This document shows positions 56,821-64,000 of a stretch of DNA of 64,000 nt, piece after piece (positions within the stretch are counted from its first letter, which is position 1; the number at the start of each line of letters is the position of its first letter). The notes below the pieces were generated by a model, which made no database searches, was not told the origin of the DNA, and saw nothing but the letters and a program-made list of their open reading frames with translations. The translations under genes were made by a program, and so were the position numbers. This DNA is from Daedaleopsis sinensis. Its lineage: Eukaryota > Basidiomycota > Agaricomycetes > Polyporales > Polyporaceae. The stretch spans positions 1,612,001-1,676,000 of the forward strand of contig CM066300.1 of the NCBI GenBank assembly GCA_033807695.1, in the 5' to 3' direction.

Positions 56821-58520
56821 ATGTTCGCCCTCTTGAACCTCCTTGCCAACTTCGCCGCGGAGGCCCTCGTTATCGTCGCCTCGCCAGCACAACGGCCAGT
56901 CAACGTTGCCGCTGCGCAGAGCAGGAGCCGCTACTACGATGTCCAGGTAAGCCCAGATAGCCTTCTCGATCCGTTTACGTATTCACCACCCCCGCAGGCT
57001 CACCGAGGAGGTCGAGGTAACACAGTAGAGAACACATTGCCGAGTTTCGCTTGGTGAGCCTTAAGCTTCATCGCTGCGCTGACAACGGTTGTCATTAACA
57101 ATGACACGCATGGCAGGGGTCTCATTGACGGCGCGTCTACGCTCGAGCTGGACAACGGGATCACCAAGGTGAATTCTCCCCCGCTTCTGCGTGCGCGCCA
57201 TAGCGAACCATGACCCAGGACGGGCACGTCGTCGTGTGGCACGACGAGGAGATCACCCCGGCCAAATGCCAAGACACCCAGCCTGCAGTACGTGTCTCCC
57301 TCTTCACCTTCCCGATGCTCGCAGGCTGAAAGCGTAACCCCGGTGCTCCAGTCTCCCGGGGACCCGGACTTTCCGTACGTCGGAAAGTACATCGCGAACC
57401 TGACGCTCGCGCAGCTGCGCACGATCGACTGTGGGTCAAAGCGGCAGCACGGCTATCGTGAGTGTCCCCGTCCCCGCCCTTCTGCTCGGCGAAACTCGAA
57501 CTCTGTGTGCGGGTGCTGAATGACGTGTGGCGTGGTGGAACAGCCATGCAGTTGACCTACCCGGGCACGCGCATCTCGACGCTCGCGGAGGTCTTCGACT
57601 TCGTGAAGTGCGCGGATCCCGCGCGCCAGATTATGTGGAATATCGAGTCGAAGATCGACGCGCAGCACCCGAACCGGACGAAGGGTGTCGACGAGTTTGT
57701 GCGCAAGCAGCACGCAGCCTTTGCGCGCAGCGGCTACAAGGACGCGATCACTGTCAGTGGTCCATCGTCCTACGTGGGGTTTCACGAGAAACTGACTCCC
57801 CGTGCTCGTGCTGCAGTTCCAGAGTTTCGACTGGCGGACGCTCATCGCCATGAAGGCGGTCGACCCGTCCATCACGACGTCCGCACTTGTTGACGAGTCA
57901 GTCCCTCCCTACGTCCCTCGAGTCGAACGAAACGCTCACGTACGAGCTTATCAGTGAAACTGCATTCGGACCCGGGAATGCTACGAGCCCGTGGCTTGCA
58001 GGCCTCCGCCTCGACGCCTTTCCCGGCCCCTCGCTCGCGCAGCAGGTCGTGCAGGCCGCACAGGCCATCCGAGCGGACGTCCTTTCTCCCTCCGCGTCGT
58101 CGTTCGAGACCCCGGCGCCCGACCCGGAGATGGCGGGCTACGTCGCGTTCACGACGAAGGAGATGATCGACGCCGCGCACCAGCTCGGCATGAAGGTCAA
58201 GCCATGGACCGTGAGCATGCACACTCATCTACCTTTGTGTGTATCTTGGGGCTAACGACTTCGTCGCAGGTGAACAGGATGAACATCGTGGAGCAGCTGC
58301 TCGACTGGAACGCGGACGGCATCATCTCAGATTGTGCGCGTCGTGCTCGTTCTTTGCCACAACTACCAGTACTGATGCATGATGGTTCCCCCTCTCAGAC
58401 CCGAATGTCGTCCGGCGGTTGGTGAAGCACAGAAACTTGCCCGTGGCCCCCAAGTACCCAAAGCAGCGGGTGCTGTCGTGTCTGGAAGACCACCTCTCCC
58501 GGCAATTGTTGCGTTTGTGA
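56821..58520 (+). CDS. Glycerophosphodiester phosphodiesterase
   Basis: GDPD-family TIM-barrel enzyme that splits glycerophosphodiesters into an alcohol and glycerol-3-phosphate. Starts MFALLNLLANFAAEALVIVA, a likely signal peptide. Catalytic text is clear: AHRGGRGNTVENTLPSFAWG, then LIDGASTLELDNGITK and DGHVVVWHDEEITPAKC. Conserved HR, ExD and HD residues are present. Later blocks are YPGTRISTLAEVFDFVKC, IMWNIESKIDA, KVKPWT, NIVEQLLDWNADGIISDYPN and VVRRLVKHRNLPVAPKYPKQ. About nine introns, several only 45-60 nt. Exit to the secretory pathway or vacuole is inferred from the hydrophobic N-terminus. Confidence 0.9.
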
Positions 58521-58843
58521 TCGACTACGGTTTGAATGCATAGATGAAGGACTTTCGGAGCATCTTAGACTATCTGTACTTGTAATCATGACCCTAGATA
58601 GAGACGACTTCAGACCCATGTACTTGTACCTACAGCAATCATGAGACAGGCTCACCACCGCGCACCGAGACAGAGTCCAGCCACGGCCGGCCAATCACTG
58701 CCTCCGAATTGAACAGGCGCCGCCGGAAAAGAACGGGACGCAGAGCGCCAGCGTCTAAATCAAAACTCCGCCCTCCCTCCTTGCGCCCGTCACCGTCGAC
58801 GTTGAGCTCGCTGCTCGACACCACCCACACACACCCCACCGCC
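58521..58843. other. Promoter region of the Rieske gene
   Basis: Short intergenic region between same-strand genes. No gene seen. Confidence 0.5.
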
Positions 58844-60178
58844 ATGGCTGCCGTCTTCTCCAAAAAGGCCGTCACGCTCCCGACCACCGTCCGCACGCTC
58901 TCCTCGGGCGTCCCCGTCGCGCCCTGCGTCAGCTTCGCCGTCCGCGCGCCCGCCGACGACCACGGGCACGGGCACGGGCACGGGCATGCTGGCCCCCGCG
59001 CCGACGCCCCTGCGCGCTGGACGGGCGGGGTCTCGCGGACGGCTGCGGGGCTCGTCTCCAAGTCCATCTCGAGCTGTGAGTCGTCGTTTTCGTCGTTTTC
59101 GTTTTAGAGCCGCACCTCCCCTCTTTCTCCCCCGCCCCGACCTCCCCTTTTCCTGCTGGAGACCGGAGCAAGTGGAATGGTGAATGCAGGAGGTGTGGGT
59201 GGCGTTGTTTCGGGAGAGTCGGTATGAGGGTCGTCGTCGTCGTTTGCGCTGGGCTGTACGAGGCAGGCTTCGTGGACCCGGTGCATGTTTGCTCAGGTCG
59301 CAGCAGCTTCCACCAGTCTGTGTCCTCCAGCCAAGTCTCCACCCAATCTCTGCCCCACCCTCGAACCCGAGAGGCCCACCTGCTATGTCCATGTGCTTGC
59401 TTGCTTGCGCAATCCCAATCCCAACCCCATGCTCACGTTCGCCCCACAGCGTCCGTGACGGGCATCCACCAGAAGAGCCTCCTGCACACCTCCGCCGCCG
59501 CCCGCGACGCGCCGCACGTCCCCGACTTCTCCAAGTACCAATCGCAGTCGACCTCCACCAACCGCGGGCTCACCTACCTCATGATCGGCTCGCTCGGCCT
59601 GCTCTCCGCGTCCGCCGCCAAGTCCACGGTGACGGAGTTCCTCGCGACGATGTCCGCGTCCGCGGACGTGCTCGCGATGGCCAAGGTCGAGCTCGACCTC
59701 GCCGCGATCCCCGAGGGCAAGAACGCGGTCATCAAGTGGCGCGGGAAGCCCGTGTTCATCCGCCACCGCACGCAGGCGGAGATCGAGGAGGCGCGCGCGA
59801 CGGACTGGAAGGCGCTGCGCGACCCCGAGAGCGACGAGGCGCGCACGAAGCAGCCCGAGTGGCTCGTCATGCTCGGGGTGTGCACCCACCTCGGGTGCGT
59901 GCCCATCGGCGAGGCGGGCGACTACGGCGGCTGGTTCTGCCCGTGCCACGGCTCGCATTATGACATCTGTGAGTGCTCGCCGGTGTTGGTTTGAGAGAAA
60001 GGACATTGACCGGCGTTTCTACCACTAGCTGGCCGTATCCGCAAGGGCCCCGCTCCTGTGCGTCGTTCCCTGCTCCCTCTGCCGTGTTACGAGACTGATC
60101 CCACCTTCCTTCCAGCTTAACCTAGAAGTTCCTCAGTACGACATCAACGAGGCCGAGGGCAAGATGGTCATCGGTTGA
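58844..60178 (+). CDS. RIP1: Rieske iron-sulfur subunit of complex III
   Basis: Ubiquinol-cytochrome c reductase Rieske protein, with a 2Fe-2S cluster on the outer face of the mitochondrial inner membrane. Starts [20 protein letters not shown], a targeting presequence with an unusual (HG)4 repeat. After a roughly 370-nt intron the mature region reads [20 protein letters not shown], one transmembrane helix ([20 protein letters not shown]), then the hinge and soluble domain. Cluster ligands are in [10 protein letters not shown] and [11 protein letters not shown], with a C-terminal [17 protein letters not shown] and stop at 60176-60178. All ligand Cys and His are present. Three introns, the last two close to the 3' end. 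Confidence 0.95.
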
Positions 60179-60935
60179 GATAGAGCTTGCGTATTTGTAG
60201 AGCGTGCAATAATTCATTATATTGTTTCGTTCTTTCCTGCCAACGCTGTCAGTGTCAGTGTCCAGTGTCATCGCGCCAACTATCTCCCGCCCGGCGATCC
60301 TCGCTTAGTCGCGATCAAACGCGTGCGCACGCATGGACACACAAGGGAAAATAGTCGGGACGACAACAAGCAGTGTTTTCACTATATGTACACAAATCTG
60401 GCATAACAGGCGGGGCTATCGGTACGCATTTGGGTTTTTTCGAGTATCAAGCCGAGCGCGAAGACAAGAAAGGGGGGACTCGGAGGGGGGCGCGTTTACA
60501 AGACGACACAGAAACTGAGTACTGAGAGAGATGGGCCGGGACGAGGGGCGCACGGAACGCGGTAAGGGTGCTTCTCCGGGTTTTGGGTATGTACCAGGGT
60601 CCGACCACTGAACGCGCCCGCCGGTGCGCCCCATAGATAGCGAGTCAAGAGTCAGGAGTCAGAGGCGCGGAGCATATTAAGGGTGTTTCTCTGGGGTCCC
60701 GTAGCCAGGTCCGACCCTGAACATGCCCGCCAGACCGCCCCATAGATAGGATAGCAAGCCAGGACAGGATAGAACACTCGTTCTCTTCTCGATCTACAAG
60801 CACGGAAGCACGCAAGACAACACAACATTCGACGACGATGACGACGATGACGACGACCGGTACGGAGCAGAAGCGTATGATTCCCCGGCTGGGCGTGTGG
60901 GCACGAGGGGGGAATGTACGTGGGGGCGCGGTAGT
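60179..60935. other. Convergent 3' region with a local direct repeat
   Basis: Contains two imperfect copies of a segment of roughly 80 bp (about 60561-60640 and 60678-60748), each with AAGGGTG, a GTCCGACC block and GCCCCATAGATAG. Also (GAC/GAT)n near 60835-60856. No gene seen. Confidence 0.6.
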
Positions 60936-63244
60936 TTACTGACGCCTGTAGCTGCCCGCCGGCTCAGGTTCGCGACCGCGCGGAGGGGCGTAGTCTCTGC
61001 CTCCAGAGCCTCGGGGAGGAGCACCGCCGCCGGAGTAGCCGTTTGCGTAGCCAGAGCCCGCCCCGTTGTACGCGGCGCCGCCCGTGGCAGCGCCGTAGCC
61101 AGCAGTGTCGTACGGAGCGCCAGAAGCCGAACGGGAGGGTGGGCTTTGAGAGCGGCGGCTGAAGAGGGGAAGAGGGGCGTTGTCAGCTGCGTGGGCATGA
61201 CGAGCGTGGCGGAACTCTAGACTCACCGGTAGCGAGCGCCCTCGACGCTTCCAGCCCGGGGAGGCGCAGCAGCATAGTCGTAACGTGCAGGAGAAGCAGC
61301 CCGGGCCCTAGTATCAGCCGGGGGATATTCACTGAAGACAGTTCGTCAAAGACTAGCACTAGCCCAGCACGCGCGAGCAGACATACCGGGGAGGAGCCCG
61401 ATCGTAGTCGTCACGAGCAGCACGCGCCGGAGGGCCACCAGGAGGGGTCCGAGGTCGGGCAGCAGCGGCAGGCGGCGGGTAGGACCCGTACCTTTCAGCA
61501 GGAGCGGTCGGTCCAGGCCTGCCTCGGTCGTAGCGCTCATAGTAGTCCCGAGGGGGAGGGGGAGCATAGCCACGAGGAGGGTAACCAGCGGGTGGAACAG
61601 CCTCGCCCTCAGGATAGTAGCCACGAGATTCAAAGCGAGCAGGCGGAGGCGGAGGCGGCGGAGGACCTCTCATCCTGTAATCATCGTAGTCCCTGGCAGC
61701 GCGAACCGGCGGCGGCGGCGGATAGTCACGGAATTCCCTAGGAGGCGGGGAAGGAAGCCTCCCGTACGGCGCATCCCGACGAGGAGGAGGATAGTCGTAG
61801 TAACGCGGGTCTCCAACAGGAGGGTAGCGTGCGTACTCGCCGCGGCCGTAAGGGTAGTCGCGGGGAGGCGGCAGATAGTCCCTGGGCGGTTGAATACGAT
61901 CAATGAGGGGGGCGTCACTTCCATAATGGCTCGGACGACGTCTGAGCAACCAAGCAAGCTTAGTGACATCATCCTCGTCCGCCAAGTGCCTGACAATACT
62001 TACCCGTTCGTCATGTGGTTCGGGCATTCTCTGTGAGAACGAGGTCAGGGACAGGCAGCCACAACCTCGTGCTAGCGGCGTACTCACCTAGCCCAGTGGC
62101 CCATCTGGCCGCACTTGAAGCATGCTCCAGGGTCGCCGCTGTACTTCGCCGTTCGTCCGCCACCATGAGATATCTCGACACGTATCTTGTTTCCCATGAA
62201 GTATCCTTCATGGTACTTCGCGACGCTCTCTTCTGCAGCTTCGCGACTGTCGAATTCCTGCAGGAAACCACGATGAGGCCCAGAAGGCACGGGTGCGCGG
62301 TTTGAATGAACCTACCACAAATCCGTAGCCCACCCTGTTCACACGATGCATCGCCTTGGTTAACGTGATGTCCAGCGCTGTAAATCAACAAAGGATGGAC
62401 TTACTTGAGCTCGATGTTTGCTATGTTTCCAATTTTGCCGAAACAGCTCTCCAGGTCTTCCTTGCTAGTGTGTTCGGGGAGGCCGCCGATGTAGACTTTG
62501 TTCAGCTACGGACCCAGCAGAGCGCAGACGGGTGCCCAAGATAGGAGCAGCATGAGAGCAGAAGGCCGTCAGCGATCACGTCATGAAGCAGATGCCAGCA
62601 AGCAGGAAGACGATGAATCAGGAAACGCGAAGAGGAGAAGGAGGAGAGCAGCGCTCAGGTGAGAACAGGGGCGCATCCCCCACAGATAGCCCAGATCGCA
62701 CTGCATGGCCTGCAAGATGTACACAGTCCGTGTGCCGTACCGTACGGTGGCGAGCGCCACAACACTATCGCGAACGATGAATGCCATGTCACAAGGCCCT
62801 GCGTGTCAACAAACCTCGAGCGGGGACATGGCAAGCTCCGGCCACGAGTGAGAAGAGAGTGCGGTGCAGCATGACGTCTCAGCACGAGGAGGACGGCAGG
62901 TACGATGAGCAGGCGAGCAGGGCTGAGGGCGGGCCTACGAGACGACCAGCGATTGGAGAGAGTAGGAGAAGAGAGGAGGGGAGGATGTGAGGAAGAGGGA
63001 GGGCTATAAACACCACACAAAGTAGAGACCGATTAAGCACCTTGACAATCTTCTCGCCGCGCTGGGTACCGTCAGAACGTGCGACGCTGGGAGCATTGTC
63101 GACGCCGCTGCCCGAGACTGAGCTGGGGACGGGGTAGTCGGCGTCGCCGCCGGAGACAGGACGGTCATCGGGGGGATGGGGGCCGCCGTTGATATCGAGG
63201 TCGCCGCCGGGACCCATGTGGTCACGGGCGGAGTCAACGTCCAT
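60936..63244 (-). CDS. SR-like splicing factor with RRM and zinc knuckle
   Basis: RNA-binding protein of the SRSF7/RSZ type. Starts MDVDSARDHMGPGGDLDING at 63244. After a 535-nt intron the RRM begins LNKVYIGGLPEHTSKEDLES, CFGKIGNIANIELK, with RNP text VGYGFVEFDSREAAEESVAK and GNKIRVEISHGGG. A CCHC knuckle follows (CFKCGQMGHWARECPN). The C-terminal half is rich in Arg, Pro, Tyr, Ser and Asp (PPPRDY, YYPEGE, GYAPPPPRDY), ending AGSYRRQ. It lacks long RS repeats but keeps the Arg-rich low-complexity pattern. Five or more introns. The Ser/Asp-rich N-terminal extension is not typical of the family. Confidence 0.85.
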
Positions 63245-64000
63245 AAGTCTGTTCCCAACAAACGGATGCTTGTGCGAGAGGGCTTCGGTGGCGGGAGGGG
63301 CGCGAGAGAGGCTGCCGTGCTGCAGGATGGTGACGAGCAAAGAGCAAGTCCGCTTTTCCCAAATTTCGCAGTCACGTTCTTTTTGACGCCCCTCGCCAGC
63401 GGAGCATCCATGGACTCCGCTCGCCCCAGCCAATCAAAACGGCCAGCTCTGCTTCTTTCACGTGGCGCCCATGCAAACCATTCTTCCTTCCATTCTGAGT
63501 GGTTACCATACACCGACAATATTCTAAACCAGCTGTAAGTTGAACCAATGCGCCCCATGGCCGCTGGCGAGTCCATCACAGCGGCCACGGTCAATGGATG
63601 TAGTGTTGAACCAAACCGCCATCGGCACCAGATTGACGTCCTTCCAAGCTCCAAGTATGCACCACCCCCAAAGGCATGACTATTGTGGTTCTGCACAACG
63701 CTACTGATCCCCCGTCCATCAATTGGACCACAATAGCCGGATTTCCGACATAGACGAGGACGCCGACGCCGGTCTATGAATGAATGAGGCCTCTGCGCCT
63801 CGGGCCCCGATGTCACGTTAACTTGGCACCGACTTTGGGCGGTACGCCGGCACCGACGGAGATACTGGGAAGAAGGCCCTCTGACTTCGAGTCCCTGTCG
63901 TCCTGCTGCGGATGAACGATTATCGATGCATTACTGAGTCTCGTGAGGCGGACTGCAGCTCGAGCTCGCGTGCACATGCTGGCCAAAGCACTTCTGTGTC
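63245..64000. other. Upstream region of the SR-like gene
   Basis: No gene recognised to the window end. Confidence 0.5.

Noticed and set aside
58790..60006. Long Arg-rich minus-strand open frames
   Set aside because: Antisense to the Rieske gene, whose protein is unmistakable.
1..64000. CRISPR arrays, rRNA or tRNA genes, prokaryotic operons
   Set aside because: None seen; no cloverleaf with A and B boxes, no spaced direct repeats, and the genes are spliced eukaryotic genes.

Overview
This is a 64-kb stretch of nuclear DNA from a filamentous basidiomycete, most likely an Agaricomycete and possibly a polypore. The reasons are dense genes broken by many short introns (mostly 45-80 nt, GT-AG), closest family resemblance to mushroom-forming fungi, and gene families typical of them: tandem GH28 pectinases, DUF7702 membrane proteins, F-box proteins and UbiA prenyltransferases. 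Genus and species cannot be read from the sequence. All gene models were spliced by hand from frame, splice consensus and protein-family conservation, so exon edges are inferences.

Layout. 0-2.4 kb: the 3' end of SmE, convergent with PEX10, which is divergent from MGR2/ROMO1. 2.9-8.5 kb: two tandem TPR-protein genes whose duplication includes 3' flanking DNA. 10.3-11.5 kb: a Ser-rich orphan. 12-15.5 kb: two tandem secreted GH28 genes on the minus strand. 16.8-18.6 kb: an ammonium transporter. 19-21.7 kb: two orphan proteins. 22 kb: a decayed F-box fragment. 22.6-23.9 kb: a dienelactone-hydrolase-like (AIM2-type) gene. 24.4-31.4 kb: a DUF7702 membrane-protein array with three intact genes and two relics, built by a roughly 2.6-3.1 kb tandem duplication, one unit of which carries an extra foldback element. 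31.6-33.5 kb: LAS1. 34.2-36.5 kb: a single-pass membrane protein with a poly-Gln tail. 39.3-41 kb: a UbiA prenyltransferase. 43.5-45.7 kb: an F-box gene related to the 22-kb relic. 47-51.2 kb: a WRN-type 3'-5' exonuclease divergent from NPL4. 52-55.4 kb: a bZIP factor whose 3' half is tandemly duplicated and then filled by three nested non-autonomous transposons. 55.5-63.2 kb: COX19, a GDPD phosphodiesterase, the Rieske protein of complex III, and an SR-like RRM/zinc-knuckle splicing factor.

No secondary-metabolite cluster, defence system or other coherent novel multi-gene pathway stands out. The housekeeping genes (splicing, peroxisome and mitochondrial biogenesis, ribosome processing, Cdc48 cofactor) are unrelated neighbours. 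The window's real character is recent local duplication and small-element insertion. The most unusual points are a likely 4-nt microexon in MGR2, a conserved GC-AG intron shared by the TPR paralogues, GH28 copies lacking two classical motif residues, and the nested MITE/foldback block in the bZIP duplicate.
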